Assembly (NCBI GenBank): GCA_041392845.1
Contig: JAWKLG010000026.1
Span: 37,681 to 101,680 of the forward strand
Source: JAGQWW01 sp041392845
Lineage (GTDB): Bacteria; Bacteroidota; Bacteroidia; Chitinophagales; Saprospiraceae
DNA: 64,000 nt
Direction of reading: 5' to 3'
Under the pieces are notes generated by a model. It saw nothing but the letters and a program-made list of their open reading frames with translations. It ran no database searches and was not told where the DNA came from. This document shows positions 53,850 to 61,723 of this stretch, piece by piece. Positions within the stretch are counted from its first letter, which is position 1; each line of letters begins with the position of its first letter. The translations under genes were made by a program, and so were the position numbers.

Positions 53850-54923
53850 TTGGAAAATAAAGGAAAAGTATTGGTTACCGGTGCTGCCGGATTTATTGGT
53901 TTCCATTTAATAAAAAAGCTATTATTAAATGGATATGAAGTTGTTGGATTAGATAATATCAACAATTATTACATGATCAATTTAAAATATGATCGATGTA
54001 ATGAATTGGGAATCCCAAGTTCCAAAATTTCTGACAAAACTATCATCCAAAGTCAAAAGGAGAAGGATTATAAGTTTATAAAAGCGGACCTCAAGGATTA
54101 TGAAACCATGAACAAATTATTCCAAAGCGAAAAATTTGACAGAGTTATTAATCTTGCTGGTCAGGTTGGAGTAAGGTATAGCCTTGAAAATCCCCACGCT
54201 TATATAGAAAGTAACCTTGTTGGATTTGCAAATATTCTGGAATTGTGCAGGCATAATAATATTGGCCACTTAGTTTTTGCCAGCAGTTCTAGTGTTTATG
54301 GTTTGAATGGGGAAATCCCCTTCGCAACTACCCATAATGTAGACCATCCGATTTCTTTATACGCTGCTACCAAAAAGAGTAATGAGTTGATGGCGCATTC
54401 CTACAGTTATCTGTACAATTTGCCGGTTACCGGCTTGCGCTTTTTTACGGTTTATGGGCCTTGGGGAAGACCGGATATGGCAGCTTACCTGTTTATTGAT
54501 GCAATTGCAGAAGGAAGACCCATTAAGGTATTCAACAATGGAGAAATGACCCGTGACTTTACTTATGTAGATGATATTGTAGAAGGTATTTTCAGGGTCA
54601 TGGAAAAACCGCCTAAAGGAAACCAGGACTGGAAAAATACAGCTCCCGACCCTTCTTCCTCGATAGCGCCGTATAAAGTTTACAATATCGGAGAGAATAC
54701 TCCGGCAAAGTTGATGGACTTTATTGAAACCATTGAAAAGGAGTTGGGTAAAAAGGCAGTAAAGGAGTTTCTTCCTTTGCAACCTGGTGACATGGTAGAT
54801 ACTTATGCAGATATCGATGCACTTGAAAATGATTTAGGATACCGTCCTAAAACTACCATAGAAGAAGGATTAAGAAATATGGTTGCATGGTACAAGGAAT
54901 GGAAAAAAGATTTAAATCAATAA
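53850..54923 (+). CDS. NAD-dependent epimerase (UDP-glucuronate 4-epimerase type)
   Basis: 357 residues of the extended short-chain dehydrogenase family, starting at TTG 53850 just before KVLVTGAAGFIGFHLIKKLL (Rossmann glycines). The segment VVGLDNINNYYMINLKYDRC and catalytic SVYG and YAATKKSNE match UDP-glucuronate 4-epimerases. It probably makes UDP-galacturonate for the surface polysaccharide. The gene starts 10 bases after lhgO and is followed by the nucleotide-sugar dehydrogenase. Confidence 0.83.
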   Translation: MENKGKVLVTGAAGFIGFHLIKKLLLNGYEVVGLDNINNYYMINLKYDRCNELGIPSSKISDKTIIQSQKEKDYKFIKADLKDYETMNKLFQSEKFDRVINLAGQVGVRYSLENPHAYIESNLVGFANILELCRHNNIGHLVFASSSSVYGLNGEIPFATTHNVDHPISLYAATKKSNELMAHSYSYLYNLPVTGLRFFTVYGPWGRPDMAAYLFIDAIAEGRPIKVFNNGEMTRDFTYVDDIVEGIFRVMEKPPKGNQDWKNTAPDPSSSIAPYKVYNIGENTPAKLMDFIETIEKELGKKAVKEFLPLQPGDMVDTYADIDALENDLGYRPKTTIEEGLRNMVAWYKEWKKDLNQ

Positions 54924-54953
54924 ACACTGATAATCCAGACAAAAAGTCAATAA

Positions 54954-56243
54954 ATGTATCAGGAACTAAAAAATAAGACGAAAACCATCTCAGTTACCGG
55001 ACTGGGATATGTTGGTTTGCCCCTTGCTTTGGCATTTGCCAAGAAATTCAAGGTAATTGGATTTGACATCAACCAGGCCAGGGTCGATTTAATGAACAAT
55101 GGCAAAGACCCATCCAAGGAATTGGAGGATTCTGCTTTTGAGGGTGCTGATATCAAATTCACTGCCGATCCGGAAGATTTAAAAGAAGCACATTTTCATA
55201 TCATCGGAGTACCAACCGACGTAGATGAATCGAAGGTGCCGGATCTTACTCCGCTTAAAAAAGCATCGGCCAGTGTTGGAAAGGCTTTGAAGCCTGGTGA
55301 TTATGTAGTGTATGAATCAACTGTTTATCCAGGCTGTTCTGAAGAAGATTGCTTACCCATTTTAGAAAAAGAATCCGGTTTAAAAATGGGTAAAGACTTT
55401 AAAATGGGCTACTCCCCTGAGCGTATCAATCCGGGAGATAAAGAAAGACCCCTGCATAAAATTTTAAAAATCGTTAGCGGCTCGGATGAGGAAGCTTTAA
55501 ATGAAATCGCTCAGATTTATGAGTCTATTATTGAAGCCGGAGTATACCGTGCCTCTTCGATCAAGGTTGCAGAAGCTGCTAAAGTGATTGAAAATACCCA
55601 GCGTGATATCAATATCTCACTGATGAATGAATTGTCAATGATTTTTGATTTGATGAACATTGACACTCTTGAAGTATTGAAGGCAGCAGGGACTAAGTGG
55701 AATTTTTTAAAATTCTTCCCTGGCTTGGTGGGTGGACATTGCATAGGTGTAGACCCGTATTATTTGGTGCATAAATCCAAACAATTGGGTTATGATCCCC
55801 AGGTGATTTTAAGTGGAAGAAGGATCAATGACGGTATGCCGGGATTTATCGCCAAGCGTTTAACTCAAATGCTCATTCAGCGCTCTAAAAATCCAAAACA
55901 TTGCAAGGTACTTGTAATGGGAATTACCTTTAAAGAGGATGTATCTGATATCAGAAATTCCAAAGTTGCAGACCTTGTAAATGAATTGAAAGATTATTCA
56001 ATAACGGTCGATGTGGTGGATCCACATGCCTCCTTTGAAGAAGTAGAACATGAATACGATTTAAAAATGGCTAGTGAAATTGGAAACGATTATGATGCCA
56101 TCATCGTCGCAGTTTCGCACAAACCATACAAAGCATTAAGTCACGATTATTTCAAATCCATCACCAAAGAAGATCCCATTGTCATGGACCTCAAAGCGAT
56201 TTATGAGCCGGAGGATAATGGAATGGTGTACTGGAGATTATAA
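54954..56243 (+). CDS. Nucleotide-sugar dehydrogenase (WbpA/TviB type)
   Basis: 429 residues of the UDP-glucose/UDP-HexNAc dehydrogenase family. The NAD site is VTGLGYVGLPLALAFAKKF, the catalytic Cys is in GLVGGHCIGVDPYYLVHKS, and the C-terminal domain has LVMGITFKEDVSDIRNSKVA. The long VGGHCIGVDPYYL form fits UDP-N-acetylhexosamine 6-dehydrogenases. With the Gfo/Idh enzyme downstream it could make 3-keto or 3-amino uronic acids, as in the WbpA-WbpB route. Confidence 0.87.
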   Translation: MYQELKNKTKTISVTGLGYVGLPLALAFAKKFKVIGFDINQARVDLMNNGKDPSKELEDSAFEGADIKFTADPEDLKEAHFHIIGVPTDVDESKVPDLTPLKKASASVGKALKPGDYVVYESTVYPGCSEEDCLPILEKESGLKMGKDFKMGYSPERINPGDKERPLHKILKIVSGSDEEALNEIAQIYESIIEAGVYRASSIKVAEAAKVIENTQRDINISLMNELSMIFDLMNIDTLEVLKAAGTKWNFLKFFPGLVGGHCIGVDPYYLVHKSKQLGYDPQVILSGRRINDGMPGFIAKRLTQMLIQRSKNPKHCKVLVMGITFKEDVSDIRNSKVADLVNELKDYSITVDVVDPHASFEEVEHEYDLKMASEIGNDYDAIIVAVSHKPYKALSHDYFKSITKEDPIVMDLKAIYEPEDNGMVYWRL

Positions 56244-56316
56244 ATAGCTATTGGCTGTTGGCCGTTAGCCGTTAGCTAATTGCCAATGGCCAAAGGCCAA
56301 CAGCTAATAGCCAATG
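56244..56316. repeat. Heptad hairpin, GTTGGCC/GTTAGCC family, covering the upxY start
   Basis: The left arm reads ATTGGCT, GTTGGCC, GTTAGCC, GTTAGCT, and the right arm reads GCCAATG, GCCAAAG, GCCAACA, GCTAATA, GCCAATG. The ATG of upxY (56314) is the last ATG of the right arm. It fills the whole interval between the dehydrogenase and upxY. Confidence 0.75.
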
Positions 56317-56853
56317 ACCAACCCCTCCCATACCAATCACCTCGACGCGGAAATTCCACGCTGGTTTGCGGTATACACCCATTTCAAAAGAGAAAAAGTG
56401 GTGGAGCGGATGTTGAAACAAAAAGGAATTGAATGTTACCTGCCTTTACAAAAACAGGCTAGGAAATATACGCGGAAGTTCAGAGTAGTAGAGCTTCCTT
56501 TGATTAGTTGTTATTTGTTTGTGAAAATAAAAAAGGACGAGTATGTACCGGTTTTGGAAACAGAACATGTACTCAACTTTATAAAATTTTCAAAAAACCT
56601 GATTGCCATTCCGGAGGAGGAGATTGATTTGATCCGTAGGGTGGTCGGGGAAGGAGTTCCGCTAGAGGTGGAACAAAAATCAATGGTAGAAGGAGATTGG
56701 GTAGAAATCATCTCCGGAAACCTGACCGGTTTGAAAGGACAACTGGTTGCTAAAGAAGGAAAAAATCAATTTGTAATAGACTTGGATCAGCTGGGATATT
56801 CGATTAGAATGAGCATTGATCCGAAGCTGTTGCATAAACTTAGTAAAGTTTGA
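56314..56853 (+). CDS. UpxY-family NusG-like transcription antiterminator
   Basis: 179 residues. An N-terminal NGN domain (RWFAVYTHFKREKVVERMLK, then ISCYLFVKIKKDEYVPVLET) and a C-terminal KOW domain (VEGDWVEIISGNLTGLKGQL). UpxY proteins bind RNA polymerase and keep it transcribing long capsule operons, and they are usually the first gene of such an operon. Here it would aid reading through the following sulfate-activation and sugar genes. The message start would carry the heptad hairpin. Confidence 0.87.
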   Translation: MTNPSHTNHLDAEIPRWFAVYTHFKREKVVERMLKQKGIECYLPLQKQARKYTRKFRVVELPLISCYLFVKIKKDEYVPVLETEHVLNFIKFSKNLIAIPEEEIDLIRRVVGEGVPLEVEQKSMVEGDWVEIISGNLTGLKGQLVAKEGKNQFVIDLDQLGYSIRMSIDPKLLHKLSKV

Positions 56854-56917
56854 TTTACGAATTACGGTTCACGATTTACGGGGTCTCTCGTAAATCGTAA
56901 ACCGTAATTCGTAAATT
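56852..56917. repeat. TTTACGR heptad hairpin (short loop)
   Basis: Left arm of four heptads (TTTACGA, ATTACGG, TTCACGA, TTTACG) and right arm of four inverted heptads, each 29 bases, with 27 positions matching. The loop is GGGTCTCT. The left arm begins inside the upxY stop codon. Confidence 0.85.
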
Positions 56918-57011
56918 CTTATGGTGTTATTCAGTAAAAGTTTGGTTTTAAAATTTGAAAAATCCTCTGCGACTTTTCGTTGGCGAAGCCGTATCAAAAC
57001 CCAAATAAACC

Positions 57012-57260
57012 ATGTCTGAAACCCGCGAATCCAGGCTACGGAGCCTGCTTAAAGGCATCACTTGGCGGATTTTGGGGACCCTTGACACCATGGTTTTATC
57101 CTACATTTTTACAGGCAATTTGAAAGTAGCCTTTGCAATAGGTGGAACAGAAGTAATCACCAAATTGGGTTTGTATTATTTCCATGAAAGAGCTTGGCTC
57201 CTTGTTCCTCCTGGTTCTATCCGTAGTGTTTATAAAAAATTAGGCTTCGGGAAAAAGTAA
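57012..57260 (+). CDS. DUF2061 small membrane protein
   Basis: 82 residues beginning MSETRESRLRSLLKGITWRI and continuing LGTLDTMVLSYIFTGNLKVA, with two membrane segments. DUF2061 proteins are of unknown function and are often found beside sulfate-activation genes in Bacteroidota, as here (cysC starts four bases after it). Confidence 0.82.
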   Translation: MSETRESRLRSLLKGITWRILGTLDTMVLSYIFTGNLKVAFAIGGTEVITKLGLYYFHERAWLLVPPGSIRSVYKKLGFGKK

Positions 57261-57264
57261 TTCA

Positions 57265-57864
57265 ATGGCTTCTACCAATATTCATCCAATATTCGATCGC
57301 CTGGTTCAAAGAGAAGACCGCGAAAAAAGATTAGGCCAAAAAGGTTGTGTCCTTTGGTTTACGGGTTTGAGTGGGTCAGGGAAAAGCACCATCGCAGAAG
57401 CAGTTGAAAGAGAACTTTTCAACCGCGGATTTTTCCCTCAGGTATTGGATGGCGACAATATCAGAACAGGAATCAATAAAAATCTGGGTTTCTCTGTCGA
57501 AGACAGACACGAAAACATCAGAAGGATTGCCGAAGTCGCCAAATTGTATCTAAACTCCGGCATCATCACCATTACTTCCTTCATCAGCCCAACCATCGAA
57601 TCAAGGGCCATGGCCAAAGAAATCATCGGTGAAGCTGATTTCAAGGAGATTTTTGTGAATACACCATTATATATATGTGAACAAAGAGATGTAAAGGGAT
57701 TGTATGCAAAAGCCAGAAAAGGAGAAATCAAAAACTTCACCGGCATCGATTCCCCTTATGAGGCACCGGAAAAACCAGCGCTTGACCTCAAAACTGAAGA
57801 CAAAACAGTTGAGGAATGTGTGGAGGAAATTATTAAGTATTTAAAAGAGGCAAAAATTATTTAA
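57265..57864 (+). CDS. cysC: Adenylyl-sulfate kinase
   Basis: 199 residues. Walker A is GLSGSGKST at 34-42, followed by VLDGDNIRTGINKNLGFSVE and the family segment FISPTIESRAMAKEIIGEAD, then VKGLYAKARKGEIKNFTGID. It phosphorylates adenylyl sulfate to PAPS, the donor for sulfotransferases. Operon with DUF2061 upstream and the ATP sulfurylase genes downstream. Confidence 0.94.
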   Translation: MASTNIHPIFDRLVQREDREKRLGQKGCVLWFTGLSGSGKSTIAEAVERELFNRGFFPQVLDGDNIRTGINKNLGFSVEDRHENIRRIAEVAKLYLNSGIITITSFISPTIESRAMAKEIIGEADFKEIFVNTPLYICEQRDVKGLYAKARKGEIKNFTGIDSPYEAPEKPALDLKTEDKTVEECVEEIIKYLKEAKII

Positions 57865-57871
57865 ACATTTA

Positions 57872-57932
57872 GGAATTACGGTTTACGATTTACGAGGCCC
57901 ACGTAAATCGTAATTCGTAAACCGTAAATTCC
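57872..57932. repeat. TTTACGR heptad hairpin (short loop, unequal arms)
   Basis: The left arm has three heptads (ATTACGG, TTTACGA, TTTACG) and the right arm has four in inverse orientation. The extra heptad corresponds to AATTACG. A 7-base loop, AGGCCCA, separates them. Arm length differs by exactly one unit, as expected of repeat slippage. Confidence 0.82.
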
Positions 57933-57986
57933 CCAACCTGAAAAAAGAATATCAAGAATTCACCACCACGGTGAAAAATATTTAAA

Positions 57987-58889
57987 ATGAATTATCAACT
58001 CAATCACTTAAAGGAACTAGAAAGCGAGTCCATCTTCATTTTACGTGAAGTAGCCGCCCAATTTGAAAATCCGGTCATGCTTTTTTCCGGCGGGAAAGAC
58101 TCCATTTTGATGAGTTACCTTGCTAAAAAAGCGTTTTTCCCGGCTAGGATTCCTTTTCCACTTTTACATATTGACACAGGACACAACTTCCCTGAAACCA
58201 TGGAATACCGTGACTGGTGGATCAAAGAATTGGGAGCCAAATTGGTAGTGGGCTCAGTGCAGGAAGCCATCGACCAAGGAAAAGTAGTGGAAGAAAAAGG
58301 ATTCAATGCTTCCAGAAATTACCTTCAAACTTCAGTTTTGTTGGAATCGTTGGAGAATGGAAAATATGATGCTGCTTTGGGTGGAGGAAGACGCGATGAA
58401 GAAAAAGCCAGAGCCAAAGAACGTTTCTTCTCTCATAGAGATGAGTTCGGACAATGGGATCCAAAAAATCAAAGACCGGAACTTTGGAACCTGTTCAATG
58501 GTAAAAAACATATGGGCGAACATTTCCGTGTATTCCCCATCTCCAACTGGACAGAATTAGATGTTTGGCAATACCTGGCCATGGAAAAAGTACCACTACC
58601 AAGCCTATACTTTGCACACGAACGCGAAGTATTCAAAAGAGACGGTTCCTATCTGGCCAACACTCCTGTTATTCCAAGAAAACCGGAAGAACAGATTGAA
58701 AAACAAATGGTCCGCTTCCGTACCATCGGTGACATGACCTGCACCGGTGCTGTTGAATCTACCGCTGCCACCATTGAAGACATCATCGCTGAAGTCTCCA
58801 TGACCCGCACTACCGAGCGCGGAACCAGAGCGGATGATAAAAGGTCAGAGACTGCAATGGAGGATAGGAAAAAACAGGGATATTTCTAA
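57987..58889 (+). CDS. cysD: Sulfate adenylyltransferase subunit 2
   Basis: 300 residues. PP-loop SGGKDS at 34-39, then LLHIDTGHNFPETMEYRDWW, GGGRRDEEKARAKERFFSHR and the C-terminal MTCTGAVESTAATIEDIIAE. It activates sulfate to adenylyl sulfate together with CysN. The partner gene lies 490 bases further on because a four-helix-bundle gene and repeat arrays separate them, where most genomes have the two adjacent. Confidence 0.95.
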   Translation: MNYQLNHLKELESESIFILREVAAQFENPVMLFSGGKDSILMSYLAKKAFFPARIPFPLLHIDTGHNFPETMEYRDWWIKELGAKLVVGSVQEAIDQGKVVEEKGFNASRNYLQTSVLLESLENGKYDAALGGGRRDEEKARAKERFFSHRDEFGQWDPKNQRPELWNLFNGKKHMGEHFRVFPISNWTELDVWQYLAMEKVPLPSLYFAHEREVFKRDGSYLANTPVIPRKPEEQIEKQMVRFRTIGDMTCTGAVESTAATIEDIIAEVSMTRTTERGTRADDKRSETAMEDRKKQGYF

Positions 58890-58928
58890 CGCTTTTCGAA
58901 GTTCGCTATTCGCTATTCGCTTTTTTTT
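58889..58928. repeat. Heptad array, CGAATAG family, left flank of four-helix gene
   Basis: GCTTTTCG, AAGTTCG, CTATTCG, CTATTCG, C then eight T. It is the reverse orientation of the arrays at 50887 and 59391. It starts at the cysD stop codon. Confidence 0.75.
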
Positions 58929-58937
58929 AGTTCCGAT

Positions 58938-58969
58938 TGATACCTTTTAATGGGAATTGGTACTAATAA
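58938..58969 (+). promoter_or_regulatory. Conserved upstream block of four-helix gene 1
   Basis: TGATACCTTTT, nine bases, TGGTACTAATAA, then 15 bases to the ATG at 58985. The same block with the same spacings occurs before the other four-helix gene (minus strand, 63279 down to 63248). TACC and GGTA could form a weak dyad. Confidence 0.65.
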
Positions 58970-58984
58970 ATAAAACAAATAGTT

Positions 58985-59335
58985 ATGCGAAACTTTAAAA
59001 ACCTCGAAATCTGGCAAATTTCAATTGAAATTTGCGAAAGTATTTATCAATTATGCTCCTCCATCCCAATTTCAGAGAAGTATAATCTTATAAGTCAAAT
59101 GAAAAGAGCAGCCATTTCAATTTCTTCTAATATTGCTGAAGGTGCATCCAGAGAAAGTAATAAGGAATTCAAAAGATTTCTAGAAATAACAATTGGTTCT
59201 GCGTTTGAATTAGAAACGCAATTGATTTTATGTACTCGATTAGAATACTTTCAAACAAAAAACTTGGACAATATTTTTGAGCTTTTGAATAAAGTTCAAA
59301 GAAAAACAAACGCCTTAATCCAAAAATTAAGATAA
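58985..59335 (+). CDS. Four-helix-bundle protein (23S rRNA intervening-sequence family)
   Basis: 116 residues with the family hallmarks: an early FKNLEIWQISIEICESIYQL, then ISQMKRAAISISSNIAEGAS, FKRFLEITIGSAFELETQLI and a last helix ending ALIQKLR. All four segments are amphipathic helices. Family members are encoded inside 23S rRNA intervening sequences of Leptospira and as free genes in many bacteria; function is unknown. Here the gene sits between cysD and cysN, flanked by CGAATAG-type arrays in opposite orientation. It shares an upstream block with the gene at 62873. Confidence 0.88.
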   Translation: MRNFKNLEIWQISIEICESIYQLCSSIPISEKYNLISQMKRAAISISSNIAEGASRESNKEFKRFLEITIGSAFELETQLILCTRLEYFQTKNLDNIFELLNKVQRKTNALIQKLR

Positions 59336-59380
59336 TAGAAAAACCCTAAGAAATTTTCAATACCTAAAAACATCAAAGAA

Positions 59381-60676
59381 TTGAATTCCTCGAACACCGA
59401 ACACCGAACAGCGAACAGCGAATTCCGAAATACCGAATTACTTCGATTTACTACTGCAGGCTCCGTCGACGACGGAAAATCAACTTTGATTGGACGCCTG
59501 CTTTACGATTCTAAATCCATTTTTGAAGACCAGTATGAAGCAGTAAGGACTGCTACGGAACGTCGGGGAGAAGAAGGGGTCAACCTGGCTTTACTGACGG
59601 ATGGCTTGAAAGCGGAAAGGGAGCAGGGAATCACCATTGATGTTGCGTATCGTTATTTCGCCACTCCTAAGCGGAAATTCATCATAGCGGATACTCCCGG
59701 CCATATTCAATATACAAGAAACATGGTGACGGGAGCGAGTACAGCCAATGTTGCCTTGGTGTTGGTGGATGCAAGAAAAGGAGTAATCGAACAGACTAAG
59801 CGTCATGCCATTATTGCTTCGCTTTTGCAGATTCCGCATCTGGTGGTTTGTATCAATAAGATGGATTTGGTGGATTATAGTGAAGAAGTGTACGAAAACA
59901 TCAAAGAGGAATTTGAAAATTTCGCTTCTAAACTGGATGTCAACGATGTTCACTTTATTCCAATGTCGGCTTTAAAAGGTGACAATGTGGTGGATCGTTC
60001 AGAAAACATGAAATGGTATGGGGGTTCTACCCTACTCTACTATCTTGAGAATGTACACATCGGAAGTGATCACAACATTATCGATTGTCGTTTCCCGGTT
60101 CAGTTTGTAGTGCGTCCGAATACAGATGAGTATCATGATTATCGTGGATATGCGGGAAGAATTGCAGGTGGCTCTTTTAAAAAAGGGGATAAGGTAATGG
60201 TACTTCCAAGTGGATTTACTTCTACCATTAAAAAGATCGACACTTACGATGGAGAATTGCAAGAAGCTTTTCCTCCTATGTCGGTTACCCTTTTATTGGA
60301 AGACGAAATTGACATCAGCCGTGGAGATATGATCGTAAGGGAAAACAATGTTCCTCATACCGATCAGGATTTGGATGTGATGGTCTGTTGGTTTCATGAA
60401 AGACCTTTACAGTTGAGAGGCAAATATGCCATCATGCACACCACTCAGGATGCCCGTTGCATCATAAAAGAAATCCGTTACAAGATGGATATCAACACCT
60501 TGCACAGGGACCTGGAGGATAAGGAAATCAAGATGAACGACATTGCAAGGATTAGCATCAGGACAACCAAACCATTGTTCCATGATGCTTACCGCAAAAA
60601 CAGAATTACCGGTAGTGTAATATTCATTGACGAAGCAACCAACGAAACAGTGGGAGCTGGGATGATAGTAGGATAA
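59381..60676 (+). CDS. cysN: Sulfate adenylyltransferase subunit 1
   Basis: 431 residues. GTPase motifs are GSVDDGKST (27-35), DTPGHIQYTRNM and CINKMDLV, followed by EF-Tu-like barrel domains. It couples GTP hydrolysis to sulfate activation with CysD. No ATG or GTG precedes the conserved LLRFTTAGSVDDGK, so TTG 59381 is used. Residues about 4-20 (NTEHRTANSEFRNTE) are encoded by a heptad array, not by conserved sequence. The original start was probably lost to the array. Confidence 0.92.
   Translation: MNSSNTEHRTANSEFRNTELLRFTTAGSVDDGKSTLIGRLLYDSKSIFEDQYEAVRTATERRGEEGVNLALLTDGLKAEREQGITIDVAYRYFATPKRKFIIADTPGHIQYTRNMVTGASTANVALVLVDARKGVIEQTKRHAIIASLLQIPHLVVCINKMDLVDYSEEVYENIKEEFENFASKLDVNDVHFIPMSALKGDNVVDRSENMKWYGGSTLLYYLENVHIGSDHNIIDCRFPVQFVVRPNTDEYHDYRGYAGRIAGGSFKKGDKVMVLPSGFTSTIKKIDTYDGELQEAFPPMSVTLLLEDEIDISRGDMIVRENNVPHTDQDLDVMVCWFHERPLQLRGKYAIMHTTQDARCIIKEIRYKMDINTLHRDLEDKEIKMNDIARISIRTTKPLFHDAYRKNRITGSVIFIDEATNETVGAGMIVG
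59391..59438. repeat. Heptad array, CGAACAC family, right flank of four-helix gene, inside cysN
   Basis: CGAACAC, CGAACAC, CGAACAG, CGAACAG, CGAATTC, CGAAATA, CCGAAT. Opposite in orientation to the array at 58889, so together they form inverted arms around the four-helix gene. It is translated as the CysN N-terminus. Confidence 0.78.
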
Positions 60677-60681
60677 GCCCC

Positions 60682-61716
60682 TTGGAAAAGATAAAATTTG
60701 CAGTAATTGGTTGTGGACACATCGGCAGGAGACACGCCGCTGTGATTCAGGAAAACGATCAGGCTGAATTGGTTGCGATTTGTGATGTTAAATCATTGAA
60801 GGAACTGAAACTCCCTGAAAATTTGGCTCAGGTTAATTTTTATCAAAAAATTGAAGACCTGATCCGCAATCCTAAACTTCAATTTGATGTCGCCTGTATT
60901 TGTACACCGAATTATTTGCATGCCAGCCAGGCTTTGGAATTGTTGGATGCCAAAAAACATGTGGTAATCGAAAAACCCATGGGATTAAAGCGCTCGGAAT
61001 GTGAAAAGGTAGTACACAAAGGATTAACGGTTTCAAGAAACATCTTTATTGTAATGCAAAACCGTTATTCTCCACCTATTCAATTGTTAAAAAAACTGGT
61101 GAAGGAGCAAACCCTGGGTGATATTTACAATGTACAAATCCAGTGTTACTGGAACAGGGATGATCGCTATTATATGCCGGATGGCCAGCTCCATGAATGG
61201 CATGGAAAATTGGAAAAAGACGGTGGCGTTTTATTTACTCAATTCTCCCATTTCATCGACATTATGTACTGGATTTTTGGGGATTTCGAGGACATCCAAT
61301 CCAGGTTTGCCAATTTTTCACACCAACACTCAACAGAATTTCCGGATACCGGCTCCGTGCAGTTTAAGTTGGAAAACGGCGCCTTAGGCACCCTGAATTT
61401 TTCAACCGCAGTCTGGGATCAAAATTTTGAAAGTTCCATCACCGTCATTGGAGAAAAAGGAACCATCAAAATCGGAGGGCAGTATATGGACAGATTAGAT
61501 TATTGCCATATTCAGGATTATGTGGCACCAACTTTGCCGCCTTCCAAACCGGCAAACCAGTACAAAGGCTATCAGGGCTCAGCCTCCAATCATGCACAAG
61601 TCATCGACAACGTGATTGATGTGATTCGAGGTCATAAAACCATAGCCACCAATGCACTGGAAGGAATGAAGACGGTGGAGATAATAGAACGTATTTACAA
61701 TTCATACCTACATTGA
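60682..61716 (+). CDS. Gfo/Idh/MocA-family oxidoreductase (WbpB-like)
   Basis: 344 residues from TTG 60682, five bases after the cysN stop. The Rossmann motif is FAVIGCGHIGRRHAAVIQEN, and the catalytic lysine lies in HVVIEKPMGLKRSECEKV. The C-terminal domain has GGVLFTQFSHFIDIMYWIFG. It resembles UDP-N-acetyl-glucosaminuronate 3-dehydrogenases (WbpB/WlbA), consistent with the WbpA-type dehydrogenase upstream. The product would be a 3-keto sugar nucleotide for amination. Confidence 0.8.
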   Translation: MEKIKFAVIGCGHIGRRHAAVIQENDQAELVAICDVKSLKELKLPENLAQVNFYQKIEDLIRNPKLQFDVACICTPNYLHASQALELLDAKKHVVIEKPMGLKRSECEKVVHKGLTVSRNIFIVMQNRYSPPIQLLKKLVKEQTLGDIYNVQIQCYWNRDDRYYMPDGQLHEWHGKLEKDGGVLFTQFSHFIDIMYWIFGDFEDIQSRFANFSHQHSTEFPDTGSVQFKLENGALGTLNFSTAVWDQNFESSITVIGEKGTIKIGGQYMDRLDYCHIQDYVAPTLPPSKPANQYKGYQGSASNHAQVIDNVIDVIRGHKTIATNALEGMKTVEIIERIYNSYLH

Positions 61717-61723
61717 AAAGAAC

